Shown: positions 32,860-43,361, numbered from the stretch's first letter. The stretch: DNA of 64,000 nt from Janthinobacterium sp. (GCA_003133225.1 PKWL01000112.1:1-64000); one strand, 5' to 3'. A program made the numbers and translations. Notes: a model not told the origin generated them from the letters alone.

Positions 32860-33150
32860 TTAGTCAGGCGCGCAGCATCCTATTTCGGACGGTGCCAATG
32901 CGACGATGGCCAGGGCGTGAATCTCAGTATGCATCATATCGTGCACGGAATCATACACGAGTCGATGTCTTGTGACGAGTTTGAGGCCTTCAAACTGACT
33001 GCAAACAATGCGTAAATTATAATGCCCGCCGCCCGAGGCGGCACCGGCGTGCCCGGCATGTTTGGCCGATTCGTCGTCGAGCACGCACTCAAGAGGGGCC
33101 AAGGCCGCTTGCAGACGGCTGCGGATGCGTTCGAGGCGGCTATCGTTCAC
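32860..33150 (-). CDS. BolA family protein
   Basis: The 96-residue protein has the BolA fold signature: an N-terminal RIRSRLQAAL helix, the GGGHYNLRIV strand and the HRLVYDSVHDMMHTEIHALAI stretch. BolA proteins work with monothiol glutaredoxins in iron-sulfur handling and affect cell shape. It starts with GTG in a GTGA overlap with the yciB stop, so translation is coupled. Confidence 0.93.
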   Translation of the reverse strand: MNDSRLERIRSRLQAALAPLECVLDDESAKHAGHAGAASGGGHYNLRIVCSQFEGLKLVTRHRLVYDSVHDMMHTEIHALAIVALAPSEIGCCAPD

Positions 33151-33776
33151 GACTCGTCCTTAATGTACTTGGAGAGGAACAAGGTTTGGCCGATGACGAA
33201 GATGAAAAAAATGGCGGTGATGCCGAACAGCTTGAAGCTGACCCAGGCGCCGGTATCGGATTTGAACACGACAAAGGCGACAAACAGGTTGAGAAAGCCG
33301 AGCGAAAAAAAGAATGCGGTCCAGGCGTAACTGACCTTGGTCCAGATTTCCTCGGGCAGCTTGAGCTGTGCTTCAAGCGCTTTGCGCATCAGGTTTTTTT
33401 TGAAAAACAACTGGCCGACCAAGAGGGACAAGGCCAGGAACCAATACAGGATGGTTGGCTTCCATTTGATGAAATCGTCGTTGTGGAAGTAAATAGTGAG
33501 GCCGCCAAATAACGCCATGATCAAGGCGGACACCCACAGCAGGCCATCAACCTTCTTGCCCCGGGCTAATAAATAGGCGATTTGCAGCATCGTCGCGACG
33601 CACAAGGCGATGGTGGCAAGCAAGATCGGCGATTGCGCCGGCTGCACAGCGCCGCCCGCGATCAATCCGCTCATATACTGGTCTACCAACGAGTGGGCCG
33701 CATTTTGATGGCCCTCGCCCCATTTGAATATGGTAAAAAACAGGATGACTGGAATCAGGTCTAACAGAAATTTCAT
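33147..33776 (-). CDS. inner-membrane septation protein A (YciB/IspZ)
   Basis: The 209-residue polytopic protein starts MKFLLDLIPVILFF and has about five membrane segments. It carries the conserved IYFHNDDFIKWKPTI stretch and KKNLMRKAL motif of the YciB family, linked to cell-envelope synthesis and division. I chose the ATG at 33776 for the family N-terminus. The frame upstream to 33884 is not conserved-looking. It overlaps bolA. Confidence 0.93.
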   Translation of the reverse strand: MKFLLDLIPVILFFTIFKWGEGHQNAAHSLVDQYMSGLIAGGAVQPAQSPILLATIALCVATMLQIAYLLARGKKVDGLLWVSALIMALFGGLTIYFHNDDFIKWKPTILYWFLALSLLVGQLFFKKNLMRKALEAQLKLPEEIWTKVSYAWTAFFFSLGFLNLFVAFVVFKSDTGAWVSFKLFGITAIFFIFVIGQTLFLSKYIKDES

Positions 33777-33786
33777 AGTTTTCTTT

Positions 33787-34182
33787 TTATTTTGGATCAA
33801 ACCGCAACGAAGCCGAATTGATGCAATACCGTAATCCCGTCGGCGGCGGGCCGTCCGGGAATACGTGGCCCAGGTGGGCATCACACACGGCGCAGATTAT
33901 TTCGGTGCGCAGCATACCATGGGTGCGGTCTGTTTTCTCAATGACATTGGCCGGGTCAAGGGCCGTAAAATAGCTCGGCCAGCCGCAGCCGGAGTCGAAC
34001 TTGGCGTCCGACGCGAACAGGGGCGTGTCGCAGCAGACGCAAGTGTATACACCATTCTCCCGGTGATCCCAATATTTGCCCGTAAACGGGGGTTCGGTTG
34101 CGCCATGGCGTGTGACTTGATATTGCTCCGCATCAAGCATGGCGCGCCATTCCGCATTTGTTTTTTGCATTTTGTCGGCCAT
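33787..34182 (-). CDS. msrB: peptide-methionine (R)-S-oxide reductase MsrB
   Basis: The 131-residue enzyme reduces methionine R-sulfoxide in proteins. The catalytic residue is Cys120 (RYCINSASL). The structural zinc cysteines are Cys48, Cys51, Cys97 and Cys100. Two adjacent ATG codons exist at 34185 and 34182. The AGGA site is too close to the first, so I chose the second. It lies 12 bases after selO, which also has a redox-linked role. Confidence 0.95.
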   Translation of the reverse strand: MADKMQKTNAEWRAMLDAEQYQVTRHGATEPPFTGKYWDHRENGVYTCVCCDTPLFASDAKFDSGCGWPSYFTALDPANVIEKTDRTHGMLRTEIICAVCDAHLGHVFPDGPPPTGLRYCINSASLRFDPK

Positions 34183-34194
34183 CATAATCCTATT

Positions 34195-35625
34195 TTAGGA
34201 AGAACAACTAACTTCAACATGGCTGGCCCAGTCTGGCGGCAGCGCCGCGTATCGTTCAAATTCTTTTTGTTCGTCGAACGGGCGCTCCAATACTTTCAGC
34301 AACTGCGTCACTTCGGTAAAGTCTTTATTTTGCGCCTTTTCGATGGCAATTTGCGCCAGATAGTTGCGCAAAATGTATTTTGGGTTGACGGCATGCATGG
34401 CAAGCCGGCGACTCGCATCAACGCTCGCTTCGCTGCGCAAACGCTTGCGGTACAAAACGGCCCAGGCATCGAAGGCGGGGCGGTCGAGGAAGAGCCCGCG
34501 CAGCGGATCTTGCGCTGTGGCCGTAGCGGGCGCCTCGACTTGCAGGTCGCCCAGATGGCGAAAAAACAAGGTGAAATCGACGTGATTTGCTTGCATCAGC
34601 GCAAACATGCTGTCGAACAAGGCGACGTCGCCTTCCTGCTGCGTCGTCAACCCCAGCTTTCCGTGAAGCAGTTCGTCGATTTTGCTGGCGAACTCGGCTG
34701 GATAAATGGCAAGCGCTTGTTGCACCGCCTCTACTTCGCCGATCAGGGGCAACAGGGCTTGACCAAGAGCGCAGCAGTTCCAGTGCCCAATTCGCGGTTG
34801 CATCGTATAGGAATAACGTCCTAGCTGGTCGGTATGGTTGCAGATGTGTTGGGGATCGAACGCTTCCATAAACCCGAAGGGGCCGTAGTCGAGGGTGAGA
34901 CCGAGGATCGACATATTATCCGTATTCATGACCCCATGCATGAATCCGACGGCTTGCCAATGGGCGATCATGTGCGCAGTGCGGCGCGTGACTTCCGCCA
35001 GGAACGCCTGGTAGGGATGGTCTGCTTCCCGCAATTTTGGAAAGAAGCGGTCGATCACATAGTCGGCCAAAATCTTCAGCTCGGCGTGTTTGTTGTTATA
35101 AAACCAGTGCTCAAACGAACCAAAACGGACAAAAGTCGGCGCCAGGCGGGTCACTACGGCTGCCGTTTCCATGGTTTCGCGCAGCACGCCTTGGTCGGAG
35201 CCGACCACAGCTAGGGCACGGGAAGTCGGAATGCCCAGTGCCGCCATCGCTTCCGAGCAAAGAAATTCGCGAATCGATGAACGCAGCACGGCGCGCCCGT
35301 CGCTCATGCGCGAATAAGGGGTGACCCCGGCCCCTTTTAGCTGCAATTCCAAGGGACCCGCCGCGGTGGCGATTTCACCTAGCAAAATAGCGCGGCCGTC
35401 ACCCAACTGGCCGGCCCAGAGCCCGAACTGGTGGCCGGAGTACACGGCAGCTAACGGTAGTGATCCGGCCGGAATGCGGTTGCCGGTCAAGAGGGCGATA
35501 AAATCGTCGCTCTCTAGCATCGTTGGGCTAAGCCCGATCAGGGCGGCGGCGGACTGGCTGGCGGCGACCAAGTAGGGCGAAGGTAGGGGCGTCGGCGTCC
35601 AATGCGCAAAAAAGCTCGAGGGCAA
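34195..35625 (-). CDS. selO: protein adenylyltransferase SelO (YdiU), start uncertain
   Basis: The pseudokinase-fold enzyme transfers AMP to Ser, Thr or Tyr of partner proteins. The chain ends VEVSCSS; the Cys-Ser-Ser end is the place where some eukaryotic SelO have selenocysteine. Typical segments include YSGHQFG, GDGRA, LKGAG and HGVMNTDNM. The listed start is a TTG giving 476 residues, but family-like sequence ([13 protein letters not shown]) continues upstream in frame to the TGA at 35728. No ATG, GTG or TTG occurs in that extension, so the true start may be a rare codon such as ATT. Confidence 0.88.
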   Translation of the reverse strand: MPSSFFAHWTPTPLPSPYLVAASQSAAALIGLSPTMLESDDFIALLTGNRIPAGSLPLAAVYSGHQFGLWAGQLGDGRAILLGEIATAAGPLELQLKGAGVTPYSRMSDGRAVLRSSIREFLCSEAMAALGIPTSRALAVVGSDQGVLRETMETAAVVTRLAPTFVRFGSFEHWFYNNKHAELKILADYVIDRFFPKLREADHPYQAFLAEVTRRTAHMIAHWQAVGFMHGVMNTDNMSILGLTLDYGPFGFMEAFDPQHICNHTDQLGRYSYTMQPRIGHWNCCALGQALLPLIGEVEAVQQALAIYPAEFASKIDELLHGKLGLTTQQEGDVALFDSMFALMQANHVDFTLFFRHLGDLQVEAPATATAQDPLRGLFLDRPAFDAWAVLYRKRLRSEASVDASRRLAMHAVNPKYILRNYLAQIAIEKAQNKDFTEVTQLLKVLERPFDEQKEFERYAALPPDWASHVEVSCSS

Positions 35626-36061
35626 TGTCGCAAATGAATTGTCGAGAGTGAGATTAGCTGCAGTAATGGCAATTCCCGTTTCGCGGTTGTCTGCTTGGCC
35701 AATAATTTTACCGCACTGGTGAATTCTTCACAGGGCCAGCGATTTTTTTCGGCCATTGCGCCGGCAGCATCGCGCTTTCATATTTTTTCCCAGAAACTAT
35801 AGCTTGAACTTGAAAACAATGAGCCGTGCATAAGCGGAGATAATTGTTTTCCCATGCTTGCTTCTTAATCAATTATGGTAGGATAAAATCTATGCAAACC
35901 GGCAGACGCTTGCGCCCCCTCGGCCCCATCCTATGGGCCTGGTATAGGGCTAAGCGAGCCGCAGCCGTGGCAGTCGCGCATGCGTTGACTGTGTCGGTAC
36001 AAGCTGTGCCAGTACCGGTGCGCAAAACCGAGTTCCCTATTGGCCGCCAGCCGGAGGATCC
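35626..36061. other. 436-base region upstream of the acyl-CoA ligase
   Basis: Its left part probably encodes the first residues of SelO on the minus strand (see the selO entry). The middle (35760-35890) is AT-richer and likely holds promoters. A short plus-strand frame at 35892-36080 is listed separately. Confidence 0.4.
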
Positions 36062-36080
36062 ATGTCGCCATACCCGATAA
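35892..36080 (+). CDS. possible small leader protein before the acyl-CoA ligase
   Basis: A 62-residue frame starts ATG with AGGA eight bases upstream and ends 19 bases inside the acyl-CoA ligase gene. The product is basic at the start (MQTGRRLRPLG) with a hydrophobic middle. No family is recognised. It could be a coupled leader or chance. Confidence 0.3.
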   Translation: MQTGRRLRPLGPILWAWYRAKRAAAVAVAHALTVSVQAVPVPVRKTEFPIGRQPEDPCRHTR

Positions 36081-37735
36081 GCCCGTTGATGGGGCAAATG
36101 ATGAGCCAGCCTTTGCTCATTTCCGGCATCATTGAATTTGCCGCGCGCCACTATGGCGGCAATGAAATCGTCTCGCGCCGTATCGAAGGCGATTTACATC
36201 GCTCAAGCTATCGCGAATGCCATCGACGCTCGCGGCGCCTGGCCAAAGGCTTGCAGGCGCTGGGCGTAAACATGGGCGATCGGGTCGCCACGCTGGCTTG
36301 GAATGGCTACCGTCACATGGAAGCTTATTATGCCGTGTCCGGCTCGGGCGCCGTCTTGCACACGATTAACCCGCGTCTATTCCCCGAGCAAATCGTTTAT
36401 ATTTGCAATCACGCGGAGGACCAGTTCCTATTATTCGACCTCACCTTCCTCGCGCTAGTGGAAGATGTCGCCGCCCGCTGCAAGAGCGTGAAAGGTTTCA
36501 TCTTGATGTGCGACCGCGAGCGCATGCCGGCGAAAACCAACATTCAAAACCTTCTGTGTTACGAAGACGTGATCGACGCTCATACCGACGACTACGTCTG
36601 GCCCATGTTCGATGAGAACTCGGCCGCCACCTTGTGCTACACCTCCGGCACCACCGGCCATCCGAAAGGGGTGCTGTATTCGCATCGCTCAACCGTGCTG
36701 CACGCCTACGCATCGGCGTTGCCGAATGCCCTCAATGTCGGCTCCTTTGACACGGTGCTGCCGGTGGTGCCCATGTTCCACGTGAATGCCTGGGGCTTGC
36801 CGTATTCCGTGCCCCTGTCCGGCGCCAAGATGGTGTTTCCCGGTGCCGCGCTGGACGGTAAATCGCTGTACGAGCTGTTCGAAAGCGAAAAAGTGACGTT
36901 TTCGGCCGGTGTGCCCACGGTCTGGCTTGGGCTGATCAACTTTATGTTGCAAAACCAGCGCACCTTCTCGAGTTTGCGGCGCATGGTGATTGGCGGCGCG
37001 GCCTGCCCGCCGGCAATGATGGCTACCCTGATCGACCACTTTGGCGTACAGGTCATTCACGCCTGGGGCATGACGGAAATGTCGCCGCTGGGTACGGCGG
37101 GGGGCTTGCAAGTCAAACATTTGGCGCTGCCACCGGATCAACAACGCCAGATTTTGCTGAAACAAGGGCACGCAATTTACGGCGTCGATTTGAAAATAGT
37201 CGGTGACGATGGCATGGAACTGCCCTGGGACGGCGTTACCTGCGGCCACTTGCTGGTCAAGGGGCCGTGGGTGATCTCCTCTTATTTCAGGCACGAGGGC
37301 GCAGACGTGTTGCAAAATGGCTGGTTCCCGACCGGCGACGTGGCCACGATCGACGCCGACGGTTACCTTCAGATAACCGACCGCAGCAAGGACATGATCA
37401 AATCCGGCGGCGAGTGGATCGGCACCATCGAGCTTGAAAACTTGGCGATGGGGCACCCGGCTGTGTTGCAGGCGGCCTGTATCGGCATCCGGCACCCGAA
37501 GTGGGACGAGCGCCCGCTGCTGCTCTTGGTCAAACGTCCTGGATTAGAGGTGACGCGCGAAGAGATGTTGCAGTTTTTCGAAGGAAAAATCGCCAAATTC
37601 TGGATACCCGACGACGTGCTGTTCATCGACGCATTGCCGATGGGCGCAACGGGTAAAATTCAAAAAAACAAACTCCGCGAGCAGTTCAAAGAGTATCGCC
37701 TGCCGACAGCGGGAATGGAAAGCAGCGAGCCTTGA
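36062..37735 (+). CDS. fatty-acyl-CoA ligase (AMP-forming)
   Basis: The 557-residue ANL-superfamily enzyme activates a carboxylic acid as acyl-AMP and then forms acyl-CoA. The P-loop-like motif YTSGTTGHPKG starts at Tyr193, GMTEMSP follows near residue 337, the GWFPTGD motif near residue 423, and the catalytic Lys lies in ATGKIQK near the C-terminus. Chain preference is inferred as medium or long; the related DmdB group acts on methylthiopropionate. A strong GGAGG site precedes the ATG. The beta-oxidation fusion gene follows on the same strand. Confidence 0.88.
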   Translation: MSPYPISPLMGQMMSQPLLISGIIEFAARHYGGNEIVSRRIEGDLHRSSYRECHRRSRRLAKGLQALGVNMGDRVATLAWNGYRHMEAYYAVSGSGAVLHTINPRLFPEQIVYICNHAEDQFLLFDLTFLALVEDVAARCKSVKGFILMCDRERMPAKTNIQNLLCYEDVIDAHTDDYVWPMFDENSAATLCYTSGTTGHPKGVLYSHRSTVLHAYASALPNALNVGSFDTVLPVVPMFHVNAWGLPYSVPLSGAKMVFPGAALDGKSLYELFESEKVTFSAGVPTVWLGLINFMLQNQRTFSSLRRMVIGGAACPPAMMATLIDHFGVQVIHAWGMTEMSPLGTAGGLQVKHLALPPDQQRQILLKQGHAIYGVDLKIVGDDGMELPWDGVTCGHLLVKGPWVISSYFRHEGADVLQNGWFPTGDVATIDADGYLQITDRSKDMIKSGGEWIGTIELENLAMGHPAVLQAACIGIRHPKWDERPLLLLVKRPGLEVTREEMLQFFEGKIAKFWIPDDVLFIDALPMGATGKIQKNKLREQFKEYRLPTAGMESSEP

Positions 37736-37928
37736 GCCGGGCCAAGGTGCCATCGGGGCGACGGCGCACGGTCGTGACCACGCCATCTTGCGTGCGGCTC
37801 CGGGTGCGCATTGCGACAAGTCAACCGTCAAACCCGTGGCCAAGGACGGCGCCACCCAGACGCGCACGCCCTGATGCGGCGCGAACTTGCCTATACTTAG
37901 ATTTTCATTTCAACTAAAAGGAAGATAC

Positions 37929-40010
37929 ATGAGCGCCGAATATGAAGTCAAAGGCTCTGTCGCCGTCATTACGCTCAACAACCCCCCCGTCAATGGGCTG
38001 GGCTTTGCGACCCGTACGGCAACCGTTGACGGCATCGAAAAGGCGCTGGCCGACGACGCCGTCAAGGCCGTCGTCATTATCGGCGCCGGCAAGGCCTTTT
38101 CCGGCGGCGCCGACATCAAGGAATTTAACTCGCCCAAAGTCCTCGCCGAGCCTACGCTGCGCACCGTAATTAGCGTGATCGAGAGCGCGAGCAAACCGGT
38201 GATTGCCGCCATTCATTCAATCTGCATGGGCGGAGGCCTGGAATTAGCGCTCGGCTGCAACTACCGCGTCGCCGCGCCAGACGCCCAGATAGCGCTACCG
38301 GAAGTCAAACTCGGGCTGCTACCGGGGGCCGGTGGCACGCAGCGTCTGCCGCGCATGGTGGGCCTTGAAATGGCGCTCAACATGATCGTATCGGGATCTT
38401 CTGTGGCAGCGGAAAAACTGGCAAAGACGGCCCTGTTCGATGAAGTGATCGCCTCCGGCGCAGACCTGCTGGCGTGCGCTCTCGCCTTCGCCAACAAGGT
38501 CTCCAACTTGCGTCCGTTGCCGAAAGTGCGCGAGCGCAAGATCGACTATCCGCAGCACGAAGCCCTCTTGCAATCAGCGCGCCACGCCGCGATGGCTGGC
38601 CCGTTTCCGGCCCCCTTGCAATGCGTCAAGGCCATAGCGGCCGCGGTCACCATGAATTTTGATGAGGGCCTGAAGTGCGAACGGGACTTGTTCTTGCAAT
38701 TGATCCAGAGCGCCGAATCGAAAGCGCTGCGCCACGCTTTTTTTGCTGAGCGCGTGGCCTGCAAAGTGGCCGACGTGCCACCCGAAACGCCGATCCGGCC
38801 CATCTTGCGTGCGGCCGTGGTCGGCGCCGGCACCATGGGCGCTGGCATTGCGATGAGTTTCGCCAACGCCGGCATTCCCGTCATGTTGCTGGAAACGGGA
38901 CAGGAAGCGCTCGACAAAGGCATGGCGACGATACGAAAAAATTATGAAACTACGGTGGCAAAGGGCAAGCTGACGCAGGAGAAGTTGGATCGGCGCCTGT
39001 CCCTAATTGGCGCGACGCTGGCGTATGAGGATATTGCCACAGCCGACATCGTAGTCGAGGCCGTATTTGAAGAGATGGGCGTTAAGCAAGCCGTATTCAA
39101 GAAGCTCGATGCCGTGATGAAGCGGGGCGCGATACTAGCGTCAAACACCTCGACCCTCGACCTCGATGAGATCGCCGCTGTCACGCAGCGCCCGCAAGAC
39201 GTGATTGGCACTCATTTTTTCAGTCCCGCCAACGTCATGAAACTACTGGAAATCGTGCGTGGCGCAAAAACAGGCAAGGACGTGCTCGCTAGCGCCTTGG
39301 CCTTGTCCAAGCAGATCAAGAAGACCGCCGTCGTGGCCGGTGTGTGCGACGGCTTCATTGGCAACCGCATGCTCGAGCAATACAGTCGCCAGGCCGGCTT
39401 CCTGCTCGACGAAGGCTGCCTACCGCAGCAGGTCGATCAAGCCATTGAAAAATTCGGTTTTGCAATGGGCCCATTCCGCATGGCTGACTTGGCCGGCAAT
39501 GATATCGGCTGGGCCATCCGCAAGAGGCGTCGTGTTGCATCGCCCGCCAACAGCGACTCGACGACGGCCGACCTTTTGTGCGAAATGGGGCGTTTCGGCC
39601 AGAAAACCGGAGCCGGTTGGTACGACTACAAGGCAAACGAGCGCAAGGGCTATCCATCGGCGCTCGTTGGTGAAATGATTGTCAAGCAGGCGGCCGCTAT
39701 GGGCGTGCCGCGCCGGGAGATAGGGGAACAGGAAATCATCGAGCGTCTAGTGTATTCCCTGGTCAACGAAGGGGCGCGCATCGTGGAGGAGGGGATCGCC
39801 ATGCGGGCCTCCGATATCGACGTCGTCTACTTGGCCGGTTACGGTTTCCCCTTGTTTCGGGGCGGCCCCATGTTTTACGCCGATAGCGTCGGATTGCCGC
39901 AGGTGCTGGCCAAGGTCGAGAAGTTTGCTCGTGGGCGCCACGGCCACGCCTGGACCCCAGCGCCGCTGCTGGTGAAGCTGGCCGCGCAGGGCAACACCTT
40001 CCACGGGTAA
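37929..40010 (+). CDS. bifunctional enoyl-CoA hydratase / 3-hydroxyacyl-CoA dehydrogenase
   Basis: The 693-residue protein joins an N-terminal crotonase domain (about residues 1-190, oxyanion motifs [12 protein letters not shown] and [10 protein letters not shown]) to an NAD-binding hydroxyacyl-CoA dehydrogenase ([12 protein letters not shown] near residue 298) and two C-terminal helical domains. It carries out the middle steps of beta-oxidation in the cytoplasm. The domain order matches FadJ/FadB-type and peroxisomal multifunctional enzymes. The ATG at 37929 has AAGGAAG upstream. No thiolase gene follows. Confidence 0.9.
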   Translation: MSAEYEVKGSVAVITLNNPPVNGLGFATRTATVDGIEKALADDAVKAVVIIGAGKAFSGGADIKEFNSPKVLAEPTLRTVISVIESASKPVIAAIHSICMGGGLELALGCNYRVAAPDAQIALPEVKLGLLPGAGGTQRLPRMVGLEMALNMIVSGSSVAAEKLAKTALFDEVIASGADLLACALAFANKVSNLRPLPKVRERKIDYPQHEALLQSARHAAMAGPFPAPLQCVKAIAAAVTMNFDEGLKCERDLFLQLIQSAESKALRHAFFAERVACKVADVPPETPIRPILRAAVVGAGTMGAGIAMSFANAGIPVMLLETGQEALDKGMATIRKNYETTVAKGKLTQEKLDRRLSLIGATLAYEDIATADIVVEAVFEEMGVKQAVFKKLDAVMKRGAILASNTSTLDLDEIAAVTQRPQDVIGTHFFSPANVMKLLEIVRGAKTGKDVLASALALSKQIKKTAVVAGVCDGFIGNRMLEQYSRQAGFLLDEGCLPQQVDQAIEKFGFAMGPFRMADLAGNDIGWAIRKRRRVASPANSDSTTADLLCEMGRFGQKTGAGWYDYKANERKGYPSALVGEMIVKQAAAMGVPRREIGEQEIIERLVYSLVNEGARIVEEGIAMRASDIDVVYLAGYGFPLFRGGPMFYADSVGLPQVLAKVEKFARGRHGHAWTPAPLLVKLAAQGNTFHG

Positions 40011-40316
40011 GGTTTCAAGCATTCGGCGCGGCGGAGCGACATTGCTTTTGCCATCGATGTCGGCCCCCAGCCGCGCCAATATTTTACGACCGTATTGAAT
40101 ATGCTATTCTCTTTTTTTAAAAATACCGAGAGCGTGGGCGCGGTGCTGGTCTAAGACGCGCGCCTCGGCATCCTCAACGACCTGTTCGTTGCTTGTAAAA
40201 CCTTGGGGCGCTTGATGCCCTGCAGTTCGAGTCCATGCCCGAGCCCGCTGAAACGTTGTCTATGCAGTGGTGGGGCGCACGCGACAGCGGTTATACCTCA
40301 TTTGAAACGGAAAAAT
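40011..40316. other. 306-base gap before the Dabb gene
   Basis: I see no gene or clear regulatory element. An AT-rich tract with T- and A-runs near 40110-40126 could be promoter-related. Confidence 0.4.
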
Positions 40317-40673
40317 ATGATCAAGCACATCGTAATGTGGAAACTGAAGGAGCAGGCGGAAGGCAATCATCGCGCCGCCAACGCAATAAAGATGAAACAG
40401 TTGCTTGATTCCTGCGCCGCTCTGGTGCCGGGCATGTTGAAGTATGAAACGTCGCTGGCGCAGCCTGGTCTGGAATCGACTTACGACGTGGTACTGTATT
40501 CCGAGTTCGCCAACAAGGAAGCGCTGGACGCTTATCAGGACCATCCCAGCCATCTCGCCATCAAGGCGTTCATCGGGGCCGTGCGGGAAGCACGCCAGTG
40601 CATGGATTACGGCGTCGCCGATGATGCGCAAACAAAAGCACCCGGGGCTGCGGCGGCCGAGATTGCCGCCTAG
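40317..40673 (+). CDS. Dabb (stress-responsive A/B barrel) domain protein
   Basis: The 118-residue protein opens with MIKHIVMWKLKE and has the family segment DVVLYSEFANKEALDAYQDHPSH, the ferredoxin-like alpha-beta dimer fold of the Dabb family. Members include small stress proteins and a few cyclases, and the role here is unknown. The ATG at 40317 is preceded by a weak ACGGA site. The last 20 residues are Ala-rich and not part of the domain. Confidence 0.88.
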   Translation: MIKHIVMWKLKEQAEGNHRAANAIKMKQLLDSCAALVPGMLKYETSLAQPGLESTYDVVLYSEFANKEALDAYQDHPSHLAIKAFIGAVREARQCMDYGVADDAQTKAPGAAAAEIAA

Positions 40674-40869
40674 AGCCTGTGGCCGTTGCAGCTGCCAGGA
40701 GACACGGCGATACGGCAACGTATCGTCCCAGCCGCCCGCCACCGGCGCCAACGTCAAGGCTTTTACCTTGAAAACGTCAAAAACGCCGGCGTAATGAAGA
40801 ATGCCCGGGCTTGAGCGCGGCGTGCGACAATGCCGGAATGGCTCTTTCAAACATCTATCCTCGCCCCGC

Positions 40870-41301
40870 ATGAGCTGCGCGCATGACATTCGTTTTGGCG
40901 ATTGGGACGCCTTGCGTGCCGACGCGCAAACTATCCGTTTCGAAGTCTTCGTGCGTGAACAGCACGTCCCCCCCGAGATCGAGCTCGACGATATGGACAG
41001 GCTGTGCGTGCACGCGGTGGTGTATGACAGCGCGGGTGCGCCAATCGCCACCGGGCGCTTGTTGCCGGATGGCCACATCGGCCGCATGGCGGTCAGGCAC
41101 AGCGCGCGCGGCCGCGGCATTGGAGGCGCGCTGCTGCGCGCCTTGATGGCGCAGGCCAAAGAGCGCGGCCACGAGCGCGTGGTGCTGAGTGCGCAAACCC
41201 ATGCCGCGCCGTTTTACGCGCGCCATGGGTTTATCAGGGACGGTCAGGAGTTTTACGAAGCGGGCATTGCCCATATCCAGATGGCTTATGTCTTTCCCTA
41301 A
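40870..41301 (+). CDS. GNAT family N-acetyltransferase
   Basis: The 143-residue protein resembles the YjcF/ElaA-like GNAT group. It carries the early VFVREQHVPPEIELD motif, the acetyl-CoA-binding loop RGRGIGGALL near residue 80 and the late FYARHGFIRDG motif. The substrate is unknown. The start is uncertain: the frame opens at 40801, but the ATG at 40870 fits the usual length. Neither has a good ribosome site. Confidence 0.85.
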   Translation: MSCAHDIRFGDWDALRADAQTIRFEVFVREQHVPPEIELDDMDRLCVHAVVYDSAGAPIATGRLLPDGHIGRMAVRHSARGRGIGGALLRALMAQAKERGHERVVLSAQTHAAPFYARHGFIRDGQEFYEAGIAHIQMAYVFP

Positions 41302-41387
41302 AAAACAGGACAGGCTGAAAAAAACAGGGACAGGCCTGTTTGACATGACCTCGTCTTTGGCCGGCACCACCGACGCCAGCCCGGGCG

Positions 41388-42125
41388 TTATTGAATCAGC
41401 ACTTCACGCAGCTCGGCGGCGCCGTCGGCGTACAGCTTGACCACGCTCGAGCTGCGCGTGCCGTAGTCGGGAGACTCGATGCGAACGGCCGACAAGACCC
41501 GCTCCAACTCGAGTCGAACGCCGGTCTCGGGCAGGCGGCAATCCGGCGCATGCGCGGTGTCGGCGAGCATTTCGAGATAGGCTTCATAGGGCGCGCCTTG
41601 GCACAATAGGCTCGCCAACTGCGCCTTGGTTTTGAGCACTTTCGGCCATGGCGTATCGAGCAGCGCGTTCGACAAGCCGTAGATCCCCGGCGCCAGTGGT
41701 TTGCCGTTGCGCGCATCGCTCTGGCCCCGGTTGGAAAACCAAATCAGCGTATTGGCGTCGCCCAGCAGCAGATTGTAGCCATTGTAGGCTGCGCTGGCGG
41801 ACGCAATTTGCGCGACATATTCCTGCGCCGTCATGGTCCCGGTTAAATAATTAGCTACCAGCATCCCGCGTGAAGGCGCGTCGGCGCGATGCTCTTGCGG
41901 GCAGCGGATATTGGTGAGCGCCGCAAAGCGCGAGGCGTTGGCGTTGCTTTTCGTAATTCCCATCCAGCTGCCGCCGGCCTGCAAATCGCGGCCGGCGTAC
42001 ACCTGCGGGTGCCCGGGCCAGGCCGTTGCCGGCGCACTGGGTCGGGCATAAAATTCATCGCGGTTGGCGGCAGCGAACAAAGGCATGCCAGGGACAATTC
42101 GCCAGGCAAAAACGATCAAGCACAT
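41388..42125 (-). CDS. NRDE (TANGO2-like) family protein
   Basis: The 245-residue protein starts MCLIVFAWR and has the defining NRDEFYARPS motif near residues 21-30, followed by the GGSWMGI and FAALTN blocks. The family occurs from bacteria to human TANGO2, which is tied to lipid and haem handling; its biochemical role is unsettled. It is transcribed leftward, separate from ygfZ by 63 bases. Confidence 0.92.
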   Translation of the reverse strand: MCLIVFAWRIVPGMPLFAAANRDEFYARPSAPATAWPGHPQVYAGRDLQAGGSWMGITKSNANASRFAALTNIRCPQEHRADAPSRGMLVANYLTGTMTAQEYVAQIASASAAYNGYNLLLGDANTLIWFSNRGQSDARNGKPLAPGIYGLSNALLDTPWPKVLKTKAQLASLLCQGAPYEAYLEMLADTAHAPDCRLPETGVRLELERVLSAVRIESPDYGTRSSSVVKLYADGAAELREVLIQ

Positions 42126-42188
42126 GAGATTAGATCCTATTGATTCCCTATGATGGACGGTGTTAGGTCGCGACTCCCATTTTCTGCG

Positions 42189-43220
42189 CTAGAGTTCGCC
42201 AATTGCGTACGGCAAGCTGAGAAATTGCAGGACCACACCGCTGGCCGAGCCGAGGCGCGCGTCGCCTTCCCCGATGGCGGTCATTTTCATTTCGACTAGC
42301 GCGTCAACGCCGCCCGCACCATTGGCGGCCGCATTGACGACCATGCCGCATGGCTGAGCAGGGTCCGAGGGCGCGAACACCTCGTCGCCGGCCTTGGCGG
42401 TGGCGTCTGGAATGGTCACTAGCGTCGTGCGGCGTTTCAGTTTGCCCAGATACTGGCTGCGTGCGACAATTTCCTGACCCGGATAGCAACCTTTTTTAAA
42501 GTTGACGCCGCCCAGGAGTTCGAAATTGACCATTTGCGGCACGAACTTTTCCTGAGTGGCCGGCTCGATTTGCGGCACGCCGGCATGCACTTGCGATAAA
42601 TGCCAAGCCTCATTGCCGCCCGTGGCCAACGCGGCCGTCAGTGGCGGCCACACGCTGTGGGCGGTCGCGGCCGACGTTAACCATTGAAAACGCGGCGAGC
42701 CGAACGCATCGGCCACGCGAATTAGCGTACCGAGCGCGTGCTCTTGCTTGCTATAGGGCGTCGGTGGGAGCGTGTCGAACATTGACTTCAAGACATTTTC
42801 AGCCTTGGCGCCGCCGAGGCCGAAAACGACCTGGTCACCGCTCGCATCGAACAATTTGGCCTTGGCGCGCAGCACAAACATGTGCAAGCGCTGTTGCAGG
42901 GGCGCCTGAATGGCCCGCGGCAGCTGCAAGAAGATCGAATCGGCGTCGCGCCACATTAAGAAGGTGGCCATCAAGCGACCCTTCGGCGAGCAGTAACCAG
43001 CCAGGCGTACTTCATTGTCGCCCAGATGTTCGACGTCGTTGGTCAATTGATTGTGCAAGAAGCGGCAGGCGTCCTCTCCCGTTACGGCGATCAAGCCAAG
43101 ATCGGTGAGCGGCGCGACGAAGCCGTCAGCGAGGTCGGCCACCGTAAGGGCGGATGCGCAGTCGCCCGCAGCGGCGCCCCGTGCCGCTAGAAATTGATTC
43201 CATTTATCCATAAAATCCAT
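42189..43220 (-). CDS. ygfZ: folate-binding YgfZ/GcvT-like protein
   Basis: The 343-residue protein has the tetrahydrofolate-binding GcvT fold and the signature KGCYPGQE, with the cysteine needed for its role in repairing or assembling iron-sulfur clusters. I chose the ATG at 43220. A second ATG three codons later is possible, and the ribosome site is weak. In related bacteria ygfZ is usually next to a divergent mltG. Here the prophage integrase lies 141 bases upstream instead. Confidence 0.9.
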   Translation of the reverse strand: MDFMDKWNQFLAARGAAAGDCASALTVADLADGFVAPLTDLGLIAVTGEDACRFLHNQLTNDVEHLGDNEVRLAGYCSPKGRLMATFLMWRDADSIFLQLPRAIQAPLQQRLHMFVLRAKAKLFDASGDQVVFGLGGAKAENVLKSMFDTLPPTPYSKQEHALGTLIRVADAFGSPRFQWLTSAATAHSVWPPLTAALATGGNEAWHLSQVHAGVPQIEPATQEKFVPQMVNFELLGGVNFKKGCYPGQEIVARSQYLGKLKRRTTLVTIPDATAKAGDEVFAPSDPAQPCGMVVNAAANGAGGVDALVEMKMTAIGEGDARLGSASGVVLQFLSLPYAIGEL

Positions 43221-43361
43221 TCGTTTGACGATTCGAGCTTTATCATTAGGGACCAATGATGCCAGTAGGCCGGAGAGTGAGCATCCATGCGGGTCTTGGG
43301 TTTTCTCTGAAAATTTTAGTAATAGATTAGTAAAGCGGATAATTAACACCTTCGGGCGCCG

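Noticed and set aside
41302-41345. Repeated ACAGG-GACAGGC motif after the GNAT gene
   Set aside because: Two short imperfect copies only. They recall repeat-element edges, but no transposase or longer repeat supports this.
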